In this document: positions 30,245-40,251 of the stretch, one piece after another
Numbering within the stretch: the stretch's first letter is position 1
Layout of the letters: every line of letters starts with the position of its first letter
Origin: Oceanobacillus zhaokaii
GTDB lineage: Bacteria > Bacillota > Bacilli > Bacillales > Amphibacillaceae
Direction of reading: 5' to 3'
Length of the DNA: 64,000 nt
Assembly (NCBI RefSeq): GCF_003352005.1
Contig: NZ_CP024848.1
Coordinates: forward strand, 1,869,001 to 1,933,000
Translations under genes and position numbers: made by a program
The notes under the pieces: model-generated
Database searches by the model: none
Seen by the model: only the letters and a program-made list of their open reading frames with translations
Told to the model about the DNA's origin: nothing

Positions 30245-31171
30245 ATGTTGGAATCACAATTAAACCGTAATCGAAATGGTCAAATAAATATAATATTGCA
30301 TAATAATAATAATAAGCCGAAAATAGAGCGAAATAATCGGTTAGAATTTAGTGAAAATGAACAATATAAAGCTATTGATCGTGAATTTTCGTCATTTATT
30401 GGCATGGATAAATTAAAAACGACAATTAAAGAGATTTATGCGACAATCCTAATCAATGAGAAGCGGAAAGAGTTAGGATTAAATAGCTCGAAACAAGTGC
30501 TTCATATGCTTTTTAAAGGTAATCCAGGTACTGGTAAGACGACAGTGGCGAGAAAACTGGCCAAAATATATTTCAATATGAATATATTATCCAAAGGACA
30601 TTTTGTTGAAGCGGAACGAGCGGATTTGGTTGGTGAATACATCGGGCAAACTGCACAAAAAACGCGTGCAATCATCCAGAAAGCGATGGGTGGAATTCTT
30701 TTTATAGATGAGGCATATTCTTTGGCGCGTGGTGGAGATAAAGATTTTGGCAAAGAAGCGATTGATACTTTAGTAAAGCATATGGAGGACCATCATAACG
30801 ACTTTGTTTTAATTCTTGCAGGATACCCCCATGAAATGGAAAAATTTTTATTATTAAATCCTGGACTGCAGTCACGTTTTCCGTTTATCTTGAATTTTGA
30901 AGATTATGGGGTGGATCAATTATTAGAAATTGCAAAACAAATGGTAGGAGAAAGGGAATATCAATTAACAAAGGAAGCTGAATGGGAACTTCGAAATCAT
31001 TTATATAACAAAACAAGTGGAAGCATACGAAACTTTTCTAATGCTCGTTATGTGCGTAACGTAATCGAGCGTGCAATTCGCATGCATGCTGTACGATTGA
31101 TACAGGAAGATAGGTTTACGGCAGAGGACTTGACTAAAATAACAGCAAAAGATTTGCAAATGGATGATTGA
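30245..31171 (+). CDS. spoVK: stage V sporulation protein K, AAA+ ATPase
   Basis: 308 residues of a CbxX/CfqX-type AAA+ ATPase needed for spore cortex/coat maturation. Walker A GNPGTGKTT near residue 97, Walker B GILFIDEAYSLARGG, sensor region ILAGYPHEMEKFL and arginine finger SRFPFILNFEDY are all present. Position between hfq and hflX is as in Bacillus. GAGGGGTGAT precedes the ATG. Confidence 0.93.
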   Translation: MLESQLNRNRNGQINIILHNNNNKPKIERNNRLEFSENEQYKAIDREFSSFIGMDKLKTTIKEIYATILINEKRKELGLNSSKQVLHMLFKGNPGTGKTTVARKLAKIYFNMNILSKGHFVEAERADLVGEYIGQTAQKTRAIIQKAMGGILFIDEAYSLARGGDKDFGKEAIDTLVKHMEDHHNDFVLILAGYPHEMEKFLLLNPGLQSRFPFILNFEDYGVDQLLEIAKQMVGEREYQLTKEAEWELRNHLYNKTSGSIRNFSNARYVRNVIERAIRMHAVRLIQEDRFTAEDLTKITAKDLQMDD

Positions 31172-31197
31172 ATAATATAAATGATACGCAAACATAG

Positions 31198-31231
31198 CAT
31201 TCCTCAGTGATGAATCATTACTGGGGAATCA
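31198..31231 (+). terminator. possible spoVK terminator
   Basis: GCATTCCTCAGTGAT pairs imperfectly with ATCATTACTGGGGAATC, followed by CATCTATCTGTTTTT. Confidence 0.4.
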
Positions 31232-31372
31232 TCTATCTGTTTTTATGGCTCTAGCTTTGTAATCATTATTATTTTTGTTATGATGTAGGAATAAATAGGA
31301 TAGATACAAGATGATTTCATATAAATGTTTGAATAAGCATGATAATATTCTTCATGAGAAAGAGGTTGTTAA

Positions 31373-32611
31373 ATGTCCGAAGAGAAAATCCTAATTATAG
31401 CTGTAAAAAACGAGGGTGAGCAACATGAACGATTCCAATCCTCTTTAGACGAACTCGTTTCGTTAGGGAAAACTGCCGGTGGTACAGTAAAAAGTGTCAT
31501 AACGCAAAATCGAAATCGGATACATCCGGCTACATATATTGGCGAAGGAAAAATTGAAGAAATAAAAAATGAAATTGATGCATTAGAAATTGACCTCGTG
31601 ATTTCTAATGATGAGCTATCTCCAGGTCAATTAAGAAATTTAGGAAATAGATTTGAGGTCCGTATTATCGATCGGAGTCAACTAATCTTAGATATATTTG
31701 CCCAGCGTGCGCGAACAAAGGAAGGGAAATTACAGGTTGAGCTTGCTCAATTGGAATATTTATTGCCGAGGCTGCAAGGGCAAGGGATAGCCATGTCTAG
31801 ACTTGGAGCCGGAATTGGGACAAGAGGACCAGGCGAAACGAAATTAGAAACAGATCGGCGCCATATTAAAAATAAAATCTATGATATTAAGCGAAAGCTA
31901 AAATTAGTTGTTCGTACGCGTGAACAGTACCGGAAGCGAAGAAAAACGAACGAAGTATTTCAAATCGCAGTTGTTGGCTATACAAACGCTGGCAAATCTA
32001 CCCTATTTAATCGATTAACAGCGAGTAATACATTGGAAGAAAATAAATTATTTGCCACGCTTGATCCGTTAACGAGAAAATTACAGCTCGATTCCGGATT
32101 TCAAGCACTAATTACAGATACAGTTGGATTTCTTCAGGAATTGCCGACATCTTTAATTGCTTCTTTCCGTTCGACATTAGAGGAGGTTTCAGCAGCAAAT
32201 CTGCTGTTACATATTGTTGATGGATCACATGAAGATCAGGTGCAGCAACAGAATACTGTGTTAAAATTACTTGAGGATTTAGATGCACAGCAAATACCAG
32301 TGCTCACCATTTATAATAAAAAGGATTTAATTAAAGAGGATGTCATACCGATGAACCATCCATACCTTATCATTAGTGCAAACGATGAGGAGGACGTGAA
32401 ACGTGTGCTGCATGAAATAGAAGAGCTTCTTAAAGAGTTATGGGAAAGCTATGCAGTCGAACTGGATCCGGACATGGGGAAAATACTTTCTAAACTTGAA
32501 CGCGAAACAATTATTACAGATAAGAAATTCGATGAAGCAAGAAGTAAATATGTCATTCGAGGCTATATTCGAAAAGAACACCCGATAAATTACTTAATTA
32601 AAACAAATTAG
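31373..32611 (+). CDS. hflX: ribosome-associated GTPase HflX
   Basis: 412 residues. The N-terminal HflX domain holds GRGPGETKLE-type motif (GAGIGTRGPGETKLETDRR). The G domain starts near 197 with G1 GYTNAGKS at 202, G3 DTVGF and G4 NKKD. HflX splits stalled or heat-damaged ribosomes. AGAGG lies before the ATG. ynbB follows. Confidence 0.95.
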   Translation: MSEEKILIIAVKNEGEQHERFQSSLDELVSLGKTAGGTVKSVITQNRNRIHPATYIGEGKIEEIKNEIDALEIDLVISNDELSPGQLRNLGNRFEVRIIDRSQLILDIFAQRARTKEGKLQVELAQLEYLLPRLQGQGIAMSRLGAGIGTRGPGETKLETDRRHIKNKIYDIKRKLKLVVRTREQYRKRRKTNEVFQIAVVGYTNAGKSTLFNRLTASNTLEENKLFATLDPLTRKLQLDSGFQALITDTVGFLQELPTSLIASFRSTLEEVSAANLLLHIVDGSHEDQVQQQNTVLKLLEDLDAQQIPVLTIYNKKDLIKEDVIPMNHPYLIISANDEEDVKRVLHEIEELLKELWESYAVELDPDMGKILSKLERETIITDKKFDEARSKYVIRGYIRKEHPINYLIKTN

Positions 32612-32644
32612 AAGCAATAAGGAAATAGAGGAGAAATTATTAGC

Positions 32645-33889
32645 ATGATTGAAGAAATAGTGAAGCAAGCAGAATTAGATTGTAGTAACGAACATCAGAA
32701 AATGAATGAAATCGTTGAGATAAACCAAAAACGTGTACTTGATGCATTTATTAATAATCGTATTAGTGATAGTCATTTTAGTTCGACAACAGGATATGGG
32801 TATGATGACCTTGGACGTGATGCGTTAGAATCAGTATATGCGGATGTATTCGGAGGAGAAGATGCACTCGTTCGACCCCAAATTGTATCAGGTACACATG
32901 CAATCGCTACAACGCTATTTGGGTTATTGCGCCCCAATGATCAGCTTATTTATATTACTGGTAAACCTTATGATACGTTGGAAGAAGTAATCGGTATAAG
33001 AGGAAATAATGCCGGTTCATTAAAGGACTATCATATTAAGTATCAGGAAGTAAGCTTGGGTGCTGAAGGGGCAGTTGACTTCTTAGCTGTTAAAAGAGCT
33101 ATAACACGAGATACGAAGGTAATTGGCATCCAGCGTTCGAAAGGTTATGATGACCGTCCATCCTTTACAATTAATGAAATTGCAGAAATGGTTGAGTTCA
33201 TTAAGGAGATAGATTCTGAAATTATTATTTTTGTTGATAATTGCTATGGCGAATTTGTTGAAGTAAAGGAGCCCCTCCATGTTGGTGTAGATATTATGGC
33301 TGGATCGTTAATTAAAAACCCTGGGGGTGGTATCGTTCGTGCTGGAGGTTATATTGTCGGTAGAGAAGATTTAATAGCACAATGTGCGAACCGATTAACA
33401 GCACCCGGTCTTGGAAAAGAGACTGGCGCTACCTTCAATATGCTGCAAGAGATGTATCAAGGGTTATTTCTCGCCCCCCATATTGTTGGACAAGCACTAA
33501 AAGGTGCAGTGTTTACTGCTAGATTTCTTGAATTGATTGGTTTTAAAACGTCACCACATTATCAAGCCGATCGAACAGATTTAATCCAATCAGTGACTTT
33601 TCCTGATGCAGAGCAAATGATCGCATTCTGTCAAGAAATCCAACGGAATTCACCAATAAATTCTTATGTTACTCCATATCCAAGTGAAATGCCTGGCTAT
33701 GAGGACAAAGTTATCATGGCTGCAGGAACATTTATACAAGGTTCAAGCATCGAATTATCAGCGGATGGGCCAATTCGAGCTCCATATACAGCTTTTGTTC
33801 AAGGTGGGCTCACATATGAACACGTGAAGATAGCATTAATTGAAGCAGTAAAAAGTCTTATGAATCAAGGTTTTATAAAACTGAATTAG
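32645..33889 (+). CDS. ynbB: PLP-dependent protein YnbB (methionine gamma-lyase-like / aluminium-resistance family)
   Basis: 414 residues of fold-type I PLP enzyme. The expected Schiff-base lysine is in IMAGSLIKNPGGG, and GTHAIATTLFGLLRP forms the cofactor pocket. The family (Met_gamma_lyase, YnbB) is conserved before glnR in Bacillota; its substrate is not established, and the name methionine gamma-lyase is only by family. GAGGAG precedes the ATG. Ends at a terminator. Confidence 0.88.
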   Translation: MIEEIVKQAELDCSNEHQKMNEIVEINQKRVLDAFINNRISDSHFSSTTGYGYDDLGRDALESVYADVFGGEDALVRPQIVSGTHAIATTLFGLLRPNDQLIYITGKPYDTLEEVIGIRGNNAGSLKDYHIKYQEVSLGAEGAVDFLAVKRAITRDTKVIGIQRSKGYDDRPSFTINEIAEMVEFIKEIDSEIIIFVDNCYGEFVEVKEPLHVGVDIMAGSLIKNPGGGIVRAGGYIVGREDLIAQCANRLTAPGLGKETGATFNMLQEMYQGLFLAPHIVGQALKGAVFTARFLELIGFKTSPHYQADRTDLIQSVTFPDAEQMIAFCQEIQRNSPINSYVTPYPSEMPGYEDKVIMAAGTFIQGSSIELSADGPIRAPYTAFVQGGLTYEHVKIALIEAVKSLMNQGFIKLN

Positions 33890-33901
33890 GGAATATAAAG
33901 A

Positions 33902-33926
33902 AAGAGTCCGAAAGGCTCTTTTTTTA
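33902..33926 (+). terminator. ynbB terminator
   Basis: AAGAGTCC-GAAA-GGCTCTT with seven T. Confidence 0.88.
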
Positions 33927-34146
33927 AATGGTCTATTTTTGGCAGGTGGTGTTGAAGATAAATAGTATGAGATTTTAAGTTCCCTCAAAAATACTGTTCG
34001 CTGATAATGTACATAATCCTTCAATACAGATGCGTAGCGACATAGCTTTAAAAATGACCTGAACGTAGAAAAAATCAACATTCATAATATGATTTACTCG
34101 TTTTCGGCTATTAAGAATTCTTCTTAGAAACACTATTGAATTTCAA

Positions 34147-34163
34147 TGTAAGGTAACCTTACA
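34147..34163 (+). promoter_or_regulatory. GlnR box 1
   Basis: TGTAAGGTAACCTTACA is a perfect palindrome matching TGTNA-N7-TNACA. It sits just upstream of the -35 of glnRA. Confidence 0.93.
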
Positions 34164-34168
34164 AAAAA

Positions 34169-34197
34169 TTGACAGCAAACCTCACATGAAATATAAT
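34169..34197 (+). promoter_or_regulatory. glnRA sigma-A promoter overlapped by GlnR box 2
   Basis: TTGACA (34169-34174) and TATAAT (34192-34197) have an ideal 17-bp spacer. TGACAGCAAACCTCACA (34170-34186) is a second GlnR site with one mismatch and covers the -35. Two sites with this spacing are how GlnR represses glnRA under nitrogen excess in Bacillus. Confidence 0.9.
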
Positions 34198-34227
34198 TAA
34201 CCTATCAATTAGTGTGGGGGTAATGGT

Positions 34228-34620
34228 TTGAATGATCAAGATCGTCGTTCAATGCCTTTGTTTTCAATAGGCATTGTCATGAAATTGACCGAACTTACTG
34301 CTCGTCAAATTAGATATTATGAAGAACATGAATTAATATCTCCAGAACGAACAGCCGGTAATCAACGATTATTTTCATTTAATGATGTTGATAAACTGTT
34401 AGAAATAAAAAATCTGTTGGATAATGGACTTAATCTAGCAGGAATCAAAATTATGCTGCAAGAGGAACTTAAGCAAGAAGAGAAAGAGCAGGTAACGAAA
34501 ACAGATTTAACGGACAAAGAGCTTCGTAATATTTTGCGAGCAGAATTGAACCATCTTGGCATGAATGGTAGAGTCAGTATCAGACAGAGCGAACTGTCAA
34601 GGTTTTTCATCAATCGTTAA
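34228..34620 (+). CDS. glnR: nitrogen regulator GlnR
   Basis: A MerR-type repressor, 130 residues. The winged helix is at about 12-80 ([34 protein letters not shown]), and the C-terminal tail senses feedback-inhibited glutamine synthetase. The start is TTG 34228 after TGGGGGTAATGG; RRSMPLF at residues 6-12 aligns with known GlnR. glnA follows 55 bp later, so GlnR autoregulates the pair through the two boxes. Confidence 0.94.
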   Translation: MNDQDRRSMPLFSIGIVMKLTELTARQIRYYEEHELISPERTAGNQRLFSFNDVDKLLEIKNLLDNGLNLAGIKIMLQEELKQEEKEQVTKTDLTDKELRNILRAELNHLGMNGRVSIRQSELSRFFINR

Positions 34621-34675
34621 TTATTATTGAAGCTTAAGAGTAAGTATTTTCGATATTATTCAAGGAGGAAAATTA

Positions 34676-36010
34676 GTGGGACAGTTTACGAAAGAAGCGA
34701 TTATTAATAAAATTAAAGAAGAAAATGTGCGATTCATTCGACTTCAATTTACAGATATGTTCGGAAGCATTAAAAATGTGGAAATTCCATTAAGTCAATT
34801 AGATAAAGCATTATCGAATAAAATGATGTTTGATGGGTCTTCCATTGAAGGGTTTGTACGTATTGAGGAGTCCGACATGTATTTATATCCGGATTTAGAT
34901 ACATTTGTTGTATTCCCTTGGACATCTGAAAAAGGAAAAGTAGCAAGATTTATTTGTGATATTTATAATCCAGATGGAACACCTTTCGCAGGCTGCCCAA
35001 GATATAATTTAAAACGTAATTTAAAGAAAATGGAAGAATTAGGATTCGATACCTTTAATATTGGTGCAGAACCAGAGTTTTTCTTATTTAAACTAGACCA
35101 AAATGGTGATCCATCACTAGAACTTAATGATCATGGTGGTTATTTCGATCTGGCTCCTACCGATCTTGGAGAAAATTGTCGTCGAGATATTGTATTAGAA
35201 CTTGAAGAAATGGGATTTGAAATCGAAGCATCCCACCATGAAGTCGCGCCAGGACAGCATGAAATCGACTTTAAATATTCCAATGCAGTAAAACATGCGG
35301 ATGATATTCAAACATTCAAATTAGTAGTAAAAACGATTGCGAGAAAATATAATCTCCATGCAACCTTTATGCCGAAGCCGTTATTCGGTGTAGCTGGATC
35401 TGGGATGCATGTTAACATGTCATTGTTTAAAGACGGTAAAAATGTATTTTTAGATGAAAATGGAGAGAGACAATTAAGTGATGTCGCATATCAATTTATT
35501 GCAGGAATTATGAAGCATGCAACTGGCTTCACAGCTGTAACAAACCCGATTGTAAATTCGTATAAGCGATTGGTTCCTGGCTATGAAGCGCCATGTTATG
35601 TTGCATGGTCAGGCTCAAATCGTAGCCCATTACTACGAATTCCTAATTCACGTGGATTAAGTACACGTGTTGAAGTACGCAGTGTAGACCCATCTGCAAA
35701 TCCCTATATGGCACTTGCTGTTTTACTAGCATCTGGCTTAGATGGAGTAGAAAATAATTTAGAAGCACCACATGCTGTAGATCGCAACATTTATGTAATG
35801 ACGAAAGAAGAACGTGAAGAAAATGGTGTAGAAGATTTACCAAGTACGCTAGCTGATGCACTGCAGTTATTAAAGAAAGACGAGGTCATTGTGAGCTCAC
35901 TCGGCAACCATTTATTTGAGAATTTTGTTGAAGCGAAAGAGATTGAATGGGAGATGTTTAAAACTCAAGTACATCCTTGGGAAAGAGAACAATATATTAC
36001 ACAATATTAA
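34676..36010 (+). CDS. glnA: glutamine synthetase, type I-alpha
   Basis: Joins ammonia to glutamate with ATP. 444 residues, the short alpha type of Bacillota that lacks the adenylylation site. Catalytic motifs [39 protein letters not shown] and [17 protein letters not shown] are intact. R at about 62 ([10 protein letters not shown]) is the residue used in feedback inhibition of this class. Start GTG 34676 after AAGGAGGAAA. Confidence 0.97.
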   Translation: MGQFTKEAIINKIKEENVRFIRLQFTDMFGSIKNVEIPLSQLDKALSNKMMFDGSSIEGFVRIEESDMYLYPDLDTFVVFPWTSEKGKVARFICDIYNPDGTPFAGCPRYNLKRNLKKMEELGFDTFNIGAEPEFFLFKLDQNGDPSLELNDHGGYFDLAPTDLGENCRRDIVLELEEMGFEIEASHHEVAPGQHEIDFKYSNAVKHADDIQTFKLVVKTIARKYNLHATFMPKPLFGVAGSGMHVNMSLFKDGKNVFLDENGERQLSDVAYQFIAGIMKHATGFTAVTNPIVNSYKRLVPGYEAPCYVAWSGSNRSPLLRIPNSRGLSTRVEVRSVDPSANPYMALAVLLASGLDGVENNLEAPHAVDRNIYVMTKEEREENGVEDLPSTLADALQLLKKDEVIVSSLGNHLFENFVEAKEIEWEMFKTQVHPWEREQYITQY

Positions 36011-36018
36011 TCCGCATT

Positions 36019-36062
36019 AAAAAAGCTTCGAGCAAGGGTAAATCCCTTGCTCGAAGTTTTTT
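36019..36062. terminator. bidirectional terminator glnA/lexA
   Basis: AAAAAAGCTTCGAGCAAGGG pairs perfectly with CCCTTGCTCGAAGTTTTTT, so it serves both convergent genes. Confidence 0.92.
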
Positions 36063-36069
36063 GCTATTG

Positions 36070-36696
36070 TTAATGAATATTTCGGTATAGGCCAATGACT
36101 TTGCCAAGTATGCTGACATTATCATAAATAAGTGGTTCCATTGTCGCATTTTCTGGCTGTAGCCGAATATGGTTCTTCTCTTTAAAAAATCGTTTTACAG
36201 TTGCTTCGTCATCCTCTGTCATTGCAACAACAATATCCCCGTTATTCGCGGTATTTTGTTGTTTTACAATGACCATATCCCTATCTAGTATTCCTGCCTC
36301 TATCATACTTTCTCCATCAATTACTAAGACAAATAGATTATCATCGGGGCTTGAAGTAGAGCTTGGAAGCGGAATGAATTCCTCAATGTTCTCTACTGCA
36401 GTAATTGGAATACCAGCGGTAACTTTTCCTATCACTGGTGCATAGCGTGCAACATCTTTCGGTATATTACTATCATCAGCTTGATTTAGAATTTCAATTG
36501 CTCTAGGTTTAGTAGGATCTCGTCTTATAAAGCCTTTACTCTCTAATCTCTCAAGATGACCATGAACAGTAGAACTAGATGCAAGTCCAACAGCTACTGC
36601 AATTTCCCGAACAGATGGCGGATAGCCTTTGCTGCTAACTTCATTCTTAATGAAATCGAGTATCATTTGTTGCCTATTTGAAAGTTTTGTCATCAT
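36070..36696 (-). CDS. lexA: SOS repressor LexA
   Basis: 208 residues. A winged helix at 1-70 ([19 protein letters not shown]) is followed by the self-cleaving S24 domain. Cleavage falls at A94-G95, with the Ser130/Lys168 dyad in DGESM and ATVKRF. RecA filaments induce cleavage. Two adjacent ATGs follow GAGGTG; 36696 is listed and 36693 is equally possible. The LexA boxes at 36756-36836 lie in the shared upstream region. Confidence 0.96.
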   Translation of the reverse strand: MMTKLSNRQQMILDFIKNEVSSKGYPPSVREIAVAVGLASSSTVHGHLERLESKGFIRRDPTKPRAIEILNQADDSNIPKDVARYAPVIGKVTAGIPITAVENIEEFIPLPSSTSSPDDNLFVLVIDGESMIEAGILDRDMVIVKQQNTANNGDIVVAMTEDDEATVKRFFKEKNHIRLQPENATMEPLIYDNVSILGKVIGLYRNIH

Positions 36697-36755
36697 TTAT
36701 ACACCTCACACATAGGATTTATTAATAGTAGTTTATCATTTTATATATAAACAAG

Positions 36756-36769
36756 CAAACATTCGTTCG
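36756..36769. promoter_or_regulatory. LexA box 1
   Basis: CAAACATTCGTTCG, one mismatch to CGAAC-N4-GTTCG, between lexA and the divergent SOS promoter. Confidence 0.85.
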
Positions 36770-36778
36770 AAAAAAATG

Positions 36779-36807
36779 TTGACAGGACCATGTGTTCGTG
36801 TGATAAT
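36779..36807 (+). promoter_or_regulatory. SOS promoter at the yneA position
   Basis: TTGACA (36779-36784) and GATAAT (36802-36807) with a 17-bp spacer and an extended -10 TG. A weaker LexA-like site GGACCATGTGTTCG (36785-36798) lies in the spacer. The RNA would start near 36814, so the listed boxes flank and cover it. Confidence 0.8.
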
Positions 36808-36822
36808 GAATTTAACGAATAG

Positions 36823-36836
36823 CGAACAGAAGTTCT
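36823..36836. promoter_or_regulatory. LexA box 2
   Basis: CGAACAGAAGTTCT, one mismatch to the Bacillus consensus, just downstream of the transcription start. Confidence 0.85.
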
Positions 36837-36862
36837 GTGAAACCAATTAGGGAGGAATTTAT

Positions 36863-37629
<767 letters not shown>

Positions 37630-37658
37630 TACTAAAGTAAATAGTACTATTAAAAAGG

Positions 37659-37690
37659 CAAGAACATAGTAAAAGGGTTCTTGTTTTTTA
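37659..37690 (+). terminator. yneB terminator
   Basis: CAAGAAC pairs with GTTCTTG, followed by TTTTTTATTT. Confidence 0.75.
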
Positions 37691-37721
37691 TTTGATATTT
37701 AAATAAGAAAGGATAGTATTG

Positions 37722-37955
37722 ATGCTTTCACAAGATAAACTAAGCCGGATTAATGAGCTTGCAAGAAAAGCGAAAAATGAAGGACTAAATGATACAGAGA
37801 AACAAGAGCAAAAAGATTTAAGAGAAGCATATTTAAAAAATGTACGCAGCTCCTTTAAAAATCAATTAAAAACGATGACGGTTATCGATCCAGCAGGTAA
37901 TGATGTTACACCTCAAAAAGTTCGAGATATGCAAGAAAGAAATAAAAAGCATTAA
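37722..37955 (+). CDS. ynzC: YnzC family protein (DUF896)
   Basis: 77 residues, matching YnzC (SRINELARKAKNEGL, REAYLKNVRSSFKNQLK, IDPAGNDVTP). It is a small helical hairpin protein; in B. subtilis it is part of the SOS operon. Here a terminator separates it from yneB. ATG 37722 follows AAAGGA at eight bases; the TTG just before is unlikely. Confidence 0.92.
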   Translation: MLSQDKLSRINELARKAKNEGLNDTEKQEQKDLREAYLKNVRSSFKNQLKTMTVIDPAGNDVTPQKVRDMQERNKKH

Positions 37956-37968
37956 ATATACGCATAAT

Positions 37969-38003
37969 AAAGATGATTTCAATAGCGAAGTCATCTTTTT
38001 TTC
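37969..38003 (+). terminator. ynzC terminator
   Basis: AAAGATGA pairs with TCATCTTT, then T-rich. Confidence 0.8.
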
Positions 38004-38098
38004 TATCCAATCGACAAAACTAGTGTTCGTTTGCGGTATGCTTTGACATGTTTCGAAAATAGAATATGTATAATATAGATTAAAAGGGAGCGATTTTA

Positions 38099-38557
38099 AT
38101 GTATGAGTATTCTATTTATCGGATAAGAGAAGAAATTGCTAACCATTATTATCATAAAAGTGATATATTATATCGTTTTCTCAAAGAGTATGAAAGTAAT
38201 AAGGAGCTATTATATTTGCATGGACAATTCCTATATATTACAAATAAATTTACCCAAAAGATAATAGAGCTTTACTTAAATAAATTTCTTTCGAAAAAGA
38301 TTTCATATAAAATAGAGCAATCAAAAATAAAAATATTTAATGAAAAAAAGTCAATTACTTTACATATAAATAAAAACTGTATAAACTTTCGATGTGAGTC
38401 TCTTCATGATGCGGAAGAATTATTGTTTCCTGTACTTAGAAAATTTGACCCGTTGCTATTTGTCATCGGCAAAAAGCATATCAATTATGGTTGGATTTCG
38501 CCAATAACAAGACTAAGTAATGAGCAAGGAAATCTAGTATTGTATTCTTCGCGCTGA
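38099..38557 (+). CDS. sirA: sporulation inhibitor of replication SirA (YneE)
   Basis: 152 residues (B. subtilis 148). The conserved start YSIYRIREEIANHYYHK and end YGWISPITRL match SirA. SirA is made under Spo0A control and binds domain I of DnaA to block new replication rounds on entry to sporulation. It lies directly before yneF as in B. subtilis. GGGAG is eight bases before the ATG. A protein made of DnaA domain I alone is encoded 1.7 kb downstream (40252-40683). Confidence 0.88.
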   Translation: MYEYSIYRIREEIANHYYHKSDILYRFLKEYESNKELLYLHGQFLYITNKFTQKIIELYLNKFLSKKISYKIEQSKIKIFNEKKSITLHINKNCINFRCESLHDAEELLFPVLRKFDPLLFVIGKKHINYGWISPITRLSNEQGNLVLYSSR

Positions 38558-38602
38558 TTTAATATACTGTATAAGAGACAACACGAAGGAGGAAATACAA
38601 AA

Positions 38603-38827
38603 ATGGACGTAATTTGGGTCGTGCTAATTGCTATAGCAGCATTAATTGCTGGTGTTGCTCTTGGATTTTTCTTAGCGAGAAAATACATGATGAACTATAT
38701 GAAAAAGAATCCACCAATTAATGAGCAAATGCTTCGTACACTTATGATGCAAATGGGTCAAAAGCCATCGCAAAAGAAAATTAATCAGATGATGCGTGCG
38801 ATGAATAATCAAACTGATAAAAAATAG
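38603..38827 (+). CDS. yneF: YneF family membrane protein, intact copy
   Basis: 74 residues: one N-terminal membrane helix (4-26, [20 protein letters not shown]) and a basic cytoplasmic tail with [21 protein letters not shown], the YneF (UPF0154) signature. Function is unknown. From codon 13 on it is part of the 220-bp duplication that marks the island boundaries. AAGGAGGAAA precedes the ATG. Confidence 0.93.
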   Translation: MDVIWVVLIAIAALIAGVALGFFLARKYMMNYMKKNPPINEQMLRTLMMQMGQKPSQKKINQMMRAMNNQTDKK

Positions 38828-38859
38828 CTGATACATAAGAGTCTGAAGGGTATTGGTTA
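38640..38859 (+). repeat. left boundary repeat of the island (att-type), yneF 3' part
   Basis: 220 bp equal to 61841-62060 with one mismatch seen (CAGATG against CAAATG). Identity starts abruptly at ...CATTAATTGCTGG inside yneF. A looser match continues over 38860-39030 (to 62061-62187) and then jumps to 40655-40768 (to 62187-62300). Confidence 0.9.
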
Positions 38860-38945
38860 AGGTATCGGCTATACGATACACATAGAAATAACTCGTTTGG
38901 TTAATCTTTCACCGCACTTTATATAATTTTTGATTAATTTTTCTT

Positions 38946-38994
38946 AAAACCACTTTTTCTGCAGAAAAATAAAGCAGAAGGAGTGGTTTTTTCG
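38946..38994 (+). terminator. terminator after yneF (island copy)
   Basis: AAAACCACTTTTTCTGC pairs with GCAGAAGGAGTGGTTTT, followed by T. The same hairpin is kept after the copy at 62101-62150. Confidence 0.85.
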
Positions 38995-39058
38995 TGTTTT
39001 TAGAAGTGTTTTGGTTAATTTTTTTTCAACTTGAGAAAAATCAAGCAGGTGATAGTTT

Positions 39059-39970
39059 ATGCAAATAGAAGATGTGTTAAAGGAATACGAATACCATTGT
39101 CTAGCACGAAACTTCACTAATAAAACAATGAAGAACAAAAGGCAAGAATATAAACAGTTATTAGAATATCTTCAAACTAAAAGAGGTATTAGTGAATTAG
39201 AAAGTGTAACATCATATGACCTTGATGCCTATATTCGCACAAAACGACAAAAGGGATTAAAAGCACAATCCATTGTATCTATGGCTAAACAGGTTAAGGC
39301 ATTCTTTAGTTGGTGTGTTAAGGAAGAATACTTAATTGAAAATCCTATGACTAAGGTTACCCTTCCAAAAGTTCCTAAAGTGTTATTAACAGGTTTAACA
39401 ACTAAAGAAGTAGTAAATATGATGGAATCCTTTAATAATAAGGATTATCTTGAAATACGAAATAAAGCAATTATTGCAATGATGGCAGATTGTGGGTTAA
39501 GAGCAATGGAGATAGCAGGGTTGAAAGAAGTAGATGTACGTGATACTGATATTAAGGTATTTGGGAAAGGAAATAAAGAGCGCATGGTTTTTATATCACC
39601 CGCATTAAAGAAAATATTAATTAAGTATGAACGGTTAAAAAAACAATATTTTAAAGACAGAATCCAATACAATGATAATTATTTTCTCGCATACCAAGGA
39701 AAAGCATTATCTACCGTAGCAGTTTATAATTTAGTCATTGAAGCAAGTAAACGTGTAGGGATAAAAGGGAAAAGAGTTAGCCCTCACATGTTTCGTCATT
39801 ATTTTGCTGTCCAAAGTATTATGGCAGGGATTGACGTGTATAGTTTATCTCGATTGCTTGGGCATTCAAATGTATCAACGACTCAAATATATTTACAATC
39901 ACTTCAAGATAGTGAATTAAGTGAGAAGGCAATGTCAAGTAGTCCACTAATGAATCTGAAGAATAGCTGA
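39059..39970 (+). CDS. tyrosine recombinase/integrase
   Basis: 303 residues: a SAM-like core-binding domain (1-100) and a catalytic domain with R148 (CGLRAMEI), HMFRH (H243, R246), LGHSN (H269) and nucleophile Y278 (TTQIY). All catalytic residues are present, so it is probably active. The size and lack of an extra N-terminal arm-binding domain resemble XerC/D-like integrases. It lies 230 bp inside the left repeat and reads into the island, which makes it the best candidate for having inserted it in yneF. Confidence 0.92.
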   Translation: MQIEDVLKEYEYHCLARNFTNKTMKNKRQEYKQLLEYLQTKRGISELESVTSYDLDAYIRTKRQKGLKAQSIVSMAKQVKAFFSWCVKEEYLIENPMTKVTLPKVPKVLLTGLTTKEVVNMMESFNNKDYLEIRNKAIIAMMADCGLRAMEIAGLKEVDVRDTDIKVFGKGNKERMVFISPALKKILIKYERLKKQYFKDRIQYNDNYFLAYQGKALSTVAVYNLVIEASKRVGIKGKRVSPHMFRHYFAVQSIMAGIDVYSLSRLLGHSNVSTTQIYLQSLQDSELSEKAMSSSPLMNLKNS

Positions 39971-40163
39971 GATAAGTTATCGATTTAATTGATATTTGTA
40001 ATATTTCCATATATAATGATTTTGAAGGCGATCAACCATTAGCAAGGTGGTACTTGTTGTGGAACACAAAAATAAAGTGACTTACACAAGCTGGGTGGCA
40101 GGGTGATTACTTTATTTTGTCTATTAAAGTAGCTATTAGTGTTATTAAGAGTAAGATGAATGT

Positions 40164-40199
40164 AGCAAAAAACTCCTCTTAGTTAAGGGGAGTTTTGCT
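40164..40199. terminator. bidirectional terminator between integrase and DnaA-domain gene
   Basis: AGCAAAA.ACTCCTCTT pairs with AAGGGGAGT.TTTTGCT around AGTT, with A and T runs on both sides. A second inverted repeat, ACAAAAATAAAGT with ACTTTATTTTGT, lies at 40065-40120. Confidence 0.8.
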
Positions 40200-40251
40200 A
40201 TATCCTTTTAGATAATAAATTACATCTAATGACAATTTGATTTGAATTTTG